A program made the translations under genes and the position numbers. From assembly GCA_947626755.1 (NCBI GenBank), contig CANQTP010000014.1:1-49489 (forward strand): a DNA stretch of 49,489 nt, given 5' to 3'. The notes below the pieces were generated by a model, which was not told where the DNA came from, did no database searches, and saw nothing but the letters and a program-made list of their open reading frames with translations. The DNA comes from an uncultured Clostridia bacterium (GTDB taxonomy: Bacteria; Bacillota; Clostridia; Oscillospirales; Ruminococcaceae). Position 1 is the first letter of the stretch. Each line of letters opens with the position of its first letter. Of this stretch, positions 41,567 through 48,187 are shown piece after piece.

Positions 41567-43387
41567 TCAGTCAAATATAGTTATGATAACGTCGGGTTCT
41601 TCTGTGACATAGCCGGTTTCCGACGGAACATCGGGTTCATCGGGGGATCGGGGTTCATCAGAAGGCTCGGTCTTGGGCGGATTCTTCGCCACATAAACAA
41701 TAAGCGTTTCTCCCTTTTCAACGTCTATCTGTTCGCCCGCTTCCTTGCTTGTTCTGTAAACATAGCCTTCCAGAACGTCCTCCGTCAGTTCTTCCTGCTC
41801 CTCATACTTTATCCCGAGGCTGTCAAGCTTTGCAAAATAGTCCTTTTTGCTGAGTGTAAGGTATTCGGGAACGGTGATATACTTAGGACCAAGGCTTACC
41901 TTTACGGTAATTTCCGCGCCGTCCTCATAGGTGTCGTTCTTGGGGATAGACTGTTCAAATATCTGTCCCTTGGGGTACATATCGTTATACTCGTATTCGG
42001 GAGTAAATTTCAGATTGCTGTAATTTTCCGACTTGCTGATAACATCGTATATCTTGCCTGTAAGGTCGTTCATGACATATACCATGGCATTTTCCTGAGA
42101 TGTCATGGTAGTGACTGTAGAAATTGAAGTTTCGGAAGTAACGCTTTCAAGCGGCGTCATGGAAGTCGATCCGAAACTTCCCGGACTTCCTTCCGTTATC
42201 TGGGGCAGAGTCGAACCCTCCATATAGCTTCCGCTGTGATCGTCAACAGACAGTATCAGCACCATTACAAGGAAGAACATTCCTATGCATAATATGATGG
42301 CAATTACCATTATGAAAAGTCCGTGTCTGCTGGGCGCGGAATTCTTTTTGCGGCGGTTTCCGCTGCCGCTTTGTCTGGGAATGGTTATAGTCTGCGTACT
42401 GGAAGAAGAAAGCCTTGCAGAGCCGTACTCAGGCTGTTCAAAAAGTTCTGTTACAAGTTCGGTAATGGTCTGTATGCGCATTTCTCCGTTGACGCTGAGT
42501 CCGTTCATGATAACTCTTGAAACGCTTCCGGGGATATTCTTATCTATCATTGCAGGTTCAACAAGTTCATCGTTTGAGATCCTGCTCATGGCATCTGTGG
42601 GAACGACTCCCGTCAATATCCTGTAAAGGAGCGCAGATATGCCGTAAACGTCCGTCCATGTTCCCTGCCAGTTATTTGAGCCGTACTGTTCGGGAGCGGC
42701 ATAGCCGTTGTATATTTCGGGGACAAGTTCCGTATTGGCTGTTCTGGCGTCGGCGATGCAGAAACCTGTTATTTTAAGTTCGCCCTTGTCGCTGATGATA
42801 ATATTTTCGGGAGAGATGCCTCTGTGGATCAGTCCCGCATTATGGACAAGCGAAAGCGTTGTAAAGATAGGCGGGAAAAGCTTTTTGACTTCTTCCCATG
42901 AAAGTTTTCCGCCGTGCTTTTTAAGGTATTCCCCGAGAGTTTCCCCGCCGACCCAGTCAAAGACGGCATAGGCGGTATTGTTGTCTCCGAACATATCTAT
43001 AGCGGCGTTGATATGGTTAAGAGTGCGCATTTTTGAAAGCACTTTATTAAGTTCAACAAATTCCGAGAGAAGCGTTTTATACCCTGCAACGCAGTCCGGG
43101 TCAACGATCACCGCAGAACTGCCCTTTTCCCTTTTGCAGAGCGAATCGGGCATATACTCCCTGATAACCACCTTGGATTCGGTTATGGTATCAAAAGCTA
43201 TATATGAAGCACTCTCGCCGTTGTATGCCAGAAGTTTTCCGACCATATATCTGTCATTGAGCATAGTACCGGGCGCAAGGTACGACGGAAGATGCGGCGC
43301 ATTCATGTGATAACCGCATTCAGGGCATACCGCGGCATTCTCATCTATCGGCTCCATACAGCCGTAGCAAAGATTCAAGCGTTCCAA
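41567..43387 (-). CDS. PASTA-domain pseudokinase with N-terminal zinc ribbon
   Basis: This 606-residue protein has a zinc ribbon (Cys-Tyr-Gly-Cys ... Cys-Pro-Glu-Cys, residues 7-24), a Ser/Thr kinase fold (about 45-315), one transmembrane helix (about 335-360), and an outer part with two PASTA-like repeats (about 425-565) and a Pro/Glu/Ser tail. The fold lacks the catalytic residues. The VAIK Lys is Arg (residue 76), the HRD Asp is Gly (His-Arg-Gly, residue 190), and DFG reads Gly-Phe-Cys (208-210); Ala-Pro-Glu is kept. Known PASTA kinases sense muropeptides or lipid II. This one is probably a binding or scaffolding relative that cannot phosphorylate (inference). The start is TTG 43387 with AGGAGG 11 bases upstream. 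The promoter is at 43434-43462. Confidence 0.88.
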   Translation of the reverse strand: MERLNLCYGCMEPIDENAAVCPECGYHMNAPHLPSYLAPGTMLNDRYMVGKLLAYNGESASYIAFDTITESKVVIREYMPDSLCKREKGSSAVIVDPDCVAGYKTLLSEFVELNKVLSKMRTLNHINAAIDMFGDNNTAYAVFDWVGGETLGEYLKKHGGKLSWEEVKKLFPPIFTTLSLVHNAGLIHRGISPENIIISDKGELKITGFCIADARTANTELVPEIYNGYAAPEQYGSNNWQGTWTDVYGISALLYRILTGVVPTDAMSRISNDELVEPAMIDKNIPGSVSRVIMNGLSVNGEMRIQTITELVTELFEQPEYGSARLSSSSTQTITIPRQSGSGNRRKKNSAPSRHGLFIMVIAIILCIGMFFLVMVLILSVDDHSGSYMEGSTLPQITEGSPGSFGSTSMTPLESVTSETSISTVTTMTSQENAMVYVMNDLTGKIYDVISKSENYSNLKFTPEYEYNDMYPKGQIFEQSIPKNDTYEDGAEITVKVSLGPKYITVPEYLTLSKKDYFAKLDSLGIKYEEQEELTEDVLEGYVYRTSKEAGEQIDVEKGETLIVYVAKNPPKTEPSDEPRSPDEPDVPSETGYVTEEPDVIITIFD

Positions 43388-43433
43388 TTTGAAATATTCC
43401 TCCTCCGCTTTACCTGCCGATCATACTATACTA

Positions 43434-43462
43434 ATAATATCAGCAAGCCCGCCCTTTGTCAA
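43434..43462 (-). promoter_or_regulatory. Promoter of the pseudokinase gene
   Basis: TTGACA at 43457-43462, 17 bases, TATTAT at 43434-43439 on the minus strand. The remaining bases 43463-43790 are AT-rich and hold no gene I can support. Confidence 0.7.
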
Positions 43463-43791
43463 TGATTTTGCAAAATTGTATCCGTTTTGTAATAATTGTA
43501 ATTATATTGTAATCATATACAGTATATGTTACCGCATAAAAAGATACCGTCACTTTAATATTTCAATTATATCAAAAAATAACGCTATCGTCAAGCAAAA
43601 TGACTAAAATCTGTTAATTTCAACGGATTTACATAGAAATCAGGCTTGATTTTACAGCATTTCAGCAATTATTTCCCGCTTAGCAAAGCAAAAGCCGAAA
43701 GTTTCAAAGTCATATGATATACACAATTTACAGAATATATAGGCAAGATTTGGTAAAAATACCAAATTTGTAAATTCCGCCCAATTTTCTG

Positions 43792-44050
43792 TTGACAAAA
43801 TAAAATTTTTGTATTATTATGGATTATATGCATAAATTTTATACCTGTTTTATGCCTGTCATTTGTTTTGTACAGGCAATTTAAAAGCTTTTTCGTACAC
43901 GTAAACCGTGTGCATATTTTTAAAATATATGCATTTTTTATAAGATCCTGCAGAGAACATACCGCAGCAGAATGTTCCCGTACACCTCTAAAACCGCTGT
44001 TTTCCGTAAGTTCCTGACGCTCCTGATGTATCATGATGTAAAATGTCGAA
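43792..44050 (+). promoter_or_regulatory. spo0A upstream region: distal promoter and 0A-box-like site
   Basis: TTGACA at 43792-43797, 17 bases, TATTAT at 43815-43820 form a promoter that would give a leader of about 320 bases. In the leader are a 6-bp stem (GCCTGT / ACAGGC, about 43855-43880), an imperfect AT hairpin followed by TTTTTTAT near 43915-43942, and TGTCGAA at 44044-44050. TGTCGAA is an exact match to the Spo0A recognition core, about 95 bases before the ATG. Autoregulation is a reasonable inference. Confidence 0.5.
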
Positions 44051-44145
44051 TTTTGTGGAAATATTTGGATAATTTACTATTAAAAATCCTGCGGTTTTAT
44101 GGTAATATATGGATAAAGATAAAATATTCAGGAGGTCAATTATCA

Positions 44146-44949
44146 ATGACAACAACAAATACCGGAATTTCCACAAAAGTTCTTATCGGAGAAGAAAATG
44201 CAGAATTCGCAGGGCAGTGCGCCCGTGCGGCGGAATTGGCAGGATATAACGTAAAATTATGCCCTGCTGACGGAATGTCCTTATTCTCCGAGATAGAAAG
44301 CTTCATGCCGAATTTTGTAATGTGCAGCGCGATAATGCCAGGCGGCGGTGCGCTGGACATTATCGAAAAGACCAAGGACATGGAGAACAAGCCGTTCTTT
44401 ATCATAACTTCGTCCTATAAGAATACTTACATCGAAAAGGAAGTGATGGCTGTCCGCAACGCCTACATCATGCTGAAACCTTTTGAATCCGCCGCGTTTG
44501 TAAAAACCATAATGCATATTTCCCCTGACGAGCTTACGGAACTGACCGCAGACTGCTACCCGGAAGACCGCGATTCACGCCTTGAAATGCTCGTTACCGA
44601 CATTATACATCATATCGGGATCCCCGCTCATATAAAAGGATACCATTATTTAAGAGAAGCTATCCTTCTTTCCATAAACGATCCCGAAATGCTGGAAAGC
44701 ATTACAAAAATGCTTTATCCCACAATTGCGGAGAAATTCTCCACAACGCCTTCCAGAGTCGAAAGAGCCATACGCCATGCCATTGAAACGGCTTGGGACA
44801 GAGGTGATGTTGACGTACTTAACGGAATGTTCGGCTACACCGTCAGCGTCGGCAAAGGCAAACCCACCAACTCGGAATTCATTGCTCTTATTACCGACGA
44901 TCTCCGTCTCAAACACAAGCTCAGGAGCCGCGAAGTAAGCAATATCTGA
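44146..44949 (+). CDS. spo0A: Spo0A-type sporulation regulator with degenerate receiver domain
   Basis: This 267-residue protein has the Spo0A DNA-binding domain nearly intact (about residues 150-260): Ile-Pro-Ala-His-Ile-Lys-Gly-Tyr, Ser-Ile-Thr-Lys-Met-Leu-Tyr-Pro, [11 protein letters not shown] and Phe-Gly-Tyr-Thr-Val-Ser. The N-terminal receiver has the right length but lost its chemistry. The acidic pair reads Glu-Glu, and the phospho-acceptor Asp is Ser61 in Cys-Ser-Ala-Ile-Met-Pro; the conserved Lys in Leu-Lys-Pro-Phe is kept. It therefore cannot be switched on by the usual phosphorelay and may be constitutively active, ligand-controlled, or a paralogue of a normal Spo0A elsewhere. AGGAGGT precedes ATG 44146. 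The frame extends upstream to 43972, but this is leader. Confidence 0.9.
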   Translation: MTTTNTGISTKVLIGEENAEFAGQCARAAELAGYNVKLCPADGMSLFSEIESFMPNFVMCSAIMPGGGALDIIEKTKDMENKPFFIITSSYKNTYIEKEVMAVRNAYIMLKPFESAAFVKTIMHISPDELTELTADCYPEDRDSRLEMLVTDIIHHIGIPAHIKGYHYLREAILLSINDPEMLESITKMLYPTIAEKFSTTPSRVERAIRHAIETAWDRGDVDVLNGMFGYTVSVGKGKPTNSEFIALITDDLRLKHKLRSREVSNI

Positions 44950-44962
44950 ATCGAATAATAGG

Positions 44963-44999
44963 AAGTCCCTGCTCCCGAATGTGTCGGGAACAGGGACTT
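44963..44999 (+). terminator. Terminator between spo0A and amt
   Basis: A two-part stem, AAGTCCCTG and TCCCGA pairing with TCGGGA and CAGGGACTT across one mismatch and a 5-base loop, 13 bases after the spo0A stop. It can serve both convergent genes. Confidence 0.85.
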
Positions 45000-45022
45000 T
45001 CTGTGTGTTTTATGGCAGTTTA

Positions 45023-46813
45023 TCAGTCATCTTCCGCGTCCTGAAGCGCATCATAACCGCTTTCGCCGGTTCTTACTCTTACAACGTCCTCAACATCGTA
45101 TACGAAGATCTTTCCATCGCCGATGTGACCCGTGTAAAGTGCCTTTCTCGCAGCTTCAACAACCGTTTCAACAGGGACTTTGCAGACTACTACTTCCACC
45201 TTTACTTTAGGCAGCAGAGTTGTTTCCACGGGAACACCACGGTACATTTCGCCTGCGCCCCTCTGAGTTCCGCAGCCCAGTATCTGCGTTACCGTCAGAC
45301 CTGTTACGCCTATGTCGCCAAGTTCGCGCTTCAGATCCTCAAACTTATTCTGCTTGCAGATAACGGAAACCTTGGTATACTTGTTCTTTGCGTCCGAAAG
45401 ACGTTCGATATGGGGTCTTTCGGAAACGGTAACAGGTACTGCCGCAGAAGCGGGAGCAGGAGTTTCCGAAGTTGTTGCGCCTGTAAATACTGCAATATTG
45501 TTTGCGTTTAAAGCAGGCATAAAGTCTGCATAAGAAGAAACCAGACCGTGTTCTGTAATATCCAGACCTCTTGTTTCTTCTTCAACGGAAGCACGAAGTC
45601 CGATAGTTGCTTTTATGATAAGGAATGTGATCGTAATTGTAACAGCAGTCCATGCGCCTACTGTAAGAACGCCCAGACACTGGAGTCCGAGAAGTTCGGC
45701 GTTGCCTGTATAGAACAGACCGCCAATTGTTTCGCCTGCTTTGTTTGCAATGCCGTATTCGGGAACAGCAGGATTTGCAAGAAGTCCTACCGCAACTGTT
45801 CCCCAGATGCCGTTCATCATATGTACGGCAACAGCACCGACAGGGTCGTCAATGTGGAGAACATTGTCAAGGAGCCATACTCCGAACACTACCAACAGTC
45901 CCGAGACCGCACCTACAACGCACGCGCCTGCCGCGTCCATAACGTCACAGCCTGCTGTGATACCTACCAGACCTGCAAGAGAAGCGTTCAAGCACATTGA
46001 AACATCAGGCTTCTTGTACTTTACCCATGTGAAGATCATACATACTACCGTTGCAACGGAAGGAGCAATAGTAGTTGTAAGGAATATCGAACCAAGCTGT
46101 GCGGGAGTTGTTGCAGCAGCACCGTTGAATCCGTACCAGCCGAACCAGAGGATAAAGCAGCCCAGAGCGCCGAGAGTAAGTGAGTGACCGGGAATAGCGT
46201 TTACCTTGGTGACCTTGCCTGTTTTCTTGTCGGTGACAAATTTTCCGATACGGGGTCCGAGGATCTTTGCGCCGATAAGTGCGGAAATGCCGCCTACCAT
46301 GTGGATCGCGCAGGATCCTGCAAAATCGTGGAATCCGAGCTGTGCGAGCCAGCCGTCGCCGTTCCAGATCCAGTGCGCTTCGATAGGATATATCAGCGCG
46401 CTGATAACTCCGGAATATACGCAGTAGGAAAGGAACTTAGTCCTTTCAGCCATTGCGCCCGAAACGATAGTTGCTGTCGTAGCGCAGAAAACCATATTGA
46501 AAACGAATGATGACCAGTCGAAATTATCATAAGCAGTGAAAATATCGAAACCGGGTTTTCCGATAAATCCCAGAACATCTTCTCCCATGAGAAGGCTGAA
46601 ACCTATCAGAATGAACATCGGCACACCGATACAGAAGTCCATAAGGTTCTTCATGATGATGTTAGCCGCGTTCTTGGCTCTTGTGAAGCCTGTTTCAACC
46701 ATTGCGAAGCCTGCCTGCATAAAGAATACCAGTGCCGCTCCTATAAGATACCATATGGAGAACACGCCGCTGTTGACTTCGGTTGCAATGGTGTCAAGTA
46801 AATTTGCATCCAT
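45023..46813 (-). CDS. amt: Ammonium transporter fused to a PII (GlnK/GlnB) domain
   Basis: This 596-residue protein joins an Amt channel (residues ~15-430, eleven helices, with Phe-Ala-Gly-Ser-Cys-Ala-Ile-His-Met-Val and the second pore His in Val-Ala-Val-His-Met-Met-Asn-Gly) to a C-terminal PII domain (about 480-585). The PII part has the T-loop Gly-Cys-Gly-Thr-Gln-Arg-Gly-Ala-Gly-Glu-Met-Tyr-Arg-Gly with the modifiable Tyr, Leu-Leu-Pro-Lys-Val-Lys-Val-Glu, and Thr-Gly-His-Ile-Gly-Asp-Gly-Lys-Ile. Normally PII is a separate protein that plugs Amt at low 2-oxoglutarate; here the plug is tethered through an Ala/Pro linker. AGGAGGGG precedes the ATG. Control is through a strong promoter and an antitermination leader (46851-46908). 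Confidence 0.95.
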   Translation of the reverse strand: MDANLLDTIATEVNSGVFSIWYLIGAALVFFMQAGFAMVETGFTRAKNAANIIMKNLMDFCIGVPMFILIGFSLLMGEDVLGFIGKPGFDIFTAYDNFDWSSFVFNMVFCATTATIVSGAMAERTKFLSYCVYSGVISALIYPIEAHWIWNGDGWLAQLGFHDFAGSCAIHMVGGISALIGAKILGPRIGKFVTDKKTGKVTKVNAIPGHSLTLGALGCFILWFGWYGFNGAAATTPAQLGSIFLTTTIAPSVATVVCMIFTWVKYKKPDVSMCLNASLAGLVGITAGCDVMDAAGACVVGAVSGLLVVFGVWLLDNVLHIDDPVGAVAVHMMNGIWGTVAVGLLANPAVPEYGIANKAGETIGGLFYTGNAELLGLQCLGVLTVGAWTAVTITITFLIIKATIGLRASVEEETRGLDITEHGLVSSYADFMPALNANNIAVFTGATTSETPAPASAAVPVTVSERPHIERLSDAKNKYTKVSVICKQNKFEDLKRELGDIGVTGLTVTQILGCGTQRGAGEMYRGVPVETTLLPKVKVEVVVCKVPVETVVEAARKALYTGHIGDGKIFVYDVEDVVRVRTGESGYDALQDAEDD

Positions 46814-46850
46814 ATTTTACCCCTCCTGAAATATTGGTAAAATTTGAAAC

Positions 46851-46908
46851 AAAAAGGGTACTGCAAGTAAACTGCGCCTTTGCAATTTACTTACAGCACC
46901 CTTGCTGT
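46851..46908 (-). promoter_or_regulatory. ANTAR-type antitermination leader of amt (two hexaloop hairpins versus terminator)
   Basis: The minus-strand leader holds hairpin P1 (ACAGC-AAGGGT-GCTGT, 46908-46893), a 2-base linker and hairpin P2 (GTAAATTGC-AAAGGC-GCAGTTTAC, 46890-46867). Both loops are six bases with A at position 1 and G at position 4, the signature of RNAs bound by ANTAR-domain antiterminators. The alternative fold is a 22-bp stem (46903-46882 with 46875-46854, three G-U pairs, no mismatch) followed by TTTTTGTTT: an intrinsic terminator. P1 and the lower part of the terminator use the same bases, so they exclude each other. Transcription would start about 7 bases before P1. Confidence 0.8.
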
Positions 46909-46921
46909 TTTCCATGATTTT

Positions 46922-46950
46922 ATTATACGCCGTCCGAGCAGAAATGTCAA
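46922..46950 (-). promoter_or_regulatory. amt promoter
   Basis: TTGACA at 46945-46950, 17 bases, TATAAT at 46922-46927 on the minus strand, a full consensus. From here to 47091 is AT-rich with no gene visible. Confidence 0.88.
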
Positions 46951-47091
46951 GGCTTTTTTGAAAGTTTATGCAACTTTTTATATTTGAACTTGCATTTTAC
47001 AAGCTTTTTAGCTATATTGTTCAACATATTTGCAGGAATTAATAATTTTTATTGCATAAATAATTTCTAATTGTTACGAAAAAGTAAATCA

Positions 47092-47125
47092 GGCTGCAAG
47101 ATCCCGGAATCGGAGATTTGCAGCC
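47092..47125 (-). terminator. Probable terminator after the C39-like peptidase gene
   Basis: An 8-bp stem GGCTGCAA / TTGCAGCC with a partly paired interior, 12 bases beyond the stop; a loose T-rich stretch follows on the minus strand. Confidence 0.6.
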
Positions 47126-47137
47126 CGACAAAAAATT

Positions 47138-48175
47138 TTATTCATTTTCGCTTGGAAGATCTTCATATTCCTCGCCATCTTCCAAATTTTCCGAAAACTC
47201 TGTTTCCGAAAACGCAGTTTCCGTGGTGTCAGCGGGAATTTCCTCGCCGCCTGTGGGAACTATCACTATAGCCTGCCTGTACATCTGATCGTAACGTGTT
47301 TCAAATTTGTTGATATTGTAGTCGATGATCCCTTTCATGGGGTCATTGAGAGTCACAAGATCGCCGCTCATGTTGAATCCCGCAAGCACGAAGCAATGCT
47401 CATTCAGGTACCAGTCAAGCTGTTCCCCCGTCTCGTTGTCGTACCATGTTTCGTAATACTCAGGCTCGATCATTCCGTCCGTTGCCCAACAGAGGACGGG
47501 CGTTCCCGCCGCAAGATAGTCATAAAGCACATCGGGGTGCGAACCCGAGATATTCTTCACTTCAAATCCTCCGCCATGGTCGGCGATGTAAGCTTTTGCC
47601 GCCTTTTCAATGGCGTTTGAAAAGCAGCCGTAACCCTTGCTGAACGGATCGCCTATAAAATAGTCAAAGAAGCTGTCCTTGTAGGTCTTGCCGTCCTCGT
47701 AGCGGGCATTTCCCCAGCTTGTGGGAAGATAATTCTTGGCAAGATCGGTCTTTTCTGCGTCAAATCCGTAATGCCGCAGCAGGATCGTCAGGGCGGTTAT
47801 CTCACAGCCAACGGGCAGTTCGGGCAATTGCAGGATATTTTCCATATCGATATAGACCGAGTTGTTATCATACTCTTTCCGCACGCGGCTCGTTATGATA
47901 GTTCTGCTTGCAGTGGTGCTTTCGCCTTCCGTGTCGGCGATCTCCGTTTCGGCGGGAACTGTGGTAGTCACGCTTTCGGTGAACGTCACGGAAGTCTCTG
48001 CCGCAGAAGTTTCCGTTCCTGTGACAGCGGCAGTTTCCGTAACGGAAATATCTGCATATGCGTCCGAAGCATCAGGCTCTTCCCCGCTGTCATTATCCAC
48101 AAGCACAAACGCCACAAGCGCAAGCACGGCAATACACAATATCAGCACTATTACCCTGACACGAAGCTCACTCAT
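47138..48175 (-). CDS. C39-like family peptidase, membrane-anchored
   Basis: This 345-residue protein has an N-terminal signal anchor (about residues 5-28), a Thr/Ser/Glu/Val-rich stalk (30-100), a papain-like C39_2 domain (about 110-310) and an acidic tail. The catalytic Cys lies in Leu-Pro-Val-Gly-Cys-Glu-Ile-Thr-Ala-Leu near residue 125, the His in Asn-Glu-His-Cys-Phe-Val-Leu-Ala-Gly near 260, and the Asp in Leu-Asn-Asp-Pro-Met-Lys-Gly near 277. The active domain would sit outside the membrane; targets may be wall peptides or secreted proteins. AAAGGGG precedes the ATG. It starts 12 bases after the glycoside hydrolase stop and is probably cotranscribed. Confidence 0.85.
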   Translation of the reverse strand: MSELRVRVIVLILCIAVLALVAFVLVDNDSGEEPDASDAYADISVTETAAVTGTETSAAETSVTFTESVTTTVPAETEIADTEGESTTASRTIITSRVRKEYDNNSVYIDMENILQLPELPVGCEITALTILLRHYGFDAEKTDLAKNYLPTSWGNARYEDGKTYKDSFFDYFIGDPFSKGYGCFSNAIEKAAKAYIADHGGGFEVKNISGSHPDVLYDYLAAGTPVLCWATDGMIEPEYYETWYDNETGEQLDWYLNEHCFVLAGFNMSGDLVTLNDPMKGIIDYNINKFETRYDQMYRQAIVIVPTGGEEIPADTTETAFSETEFSENLEDGEEYEDLPSENE

Positions 48176-48187
48176 AAGCTTACCCCT

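Noticed and set aside
43669-44034. 121-codon open frame on the minus strand between the pseudokinase and spo0A
   Set aside because: Low-complexity AT-rich composition, no ribosome binding site and it runs across the spo0A promoter region.
44146-44949. Reading this gene as the ANTAR regulator of the neighbouring amt leader
   Set aside because: The C-terminal half is clearly the Spo0A DNA-binding domain, not ANTAR; the receiver-plus-helical layout only looks similar at first sight.
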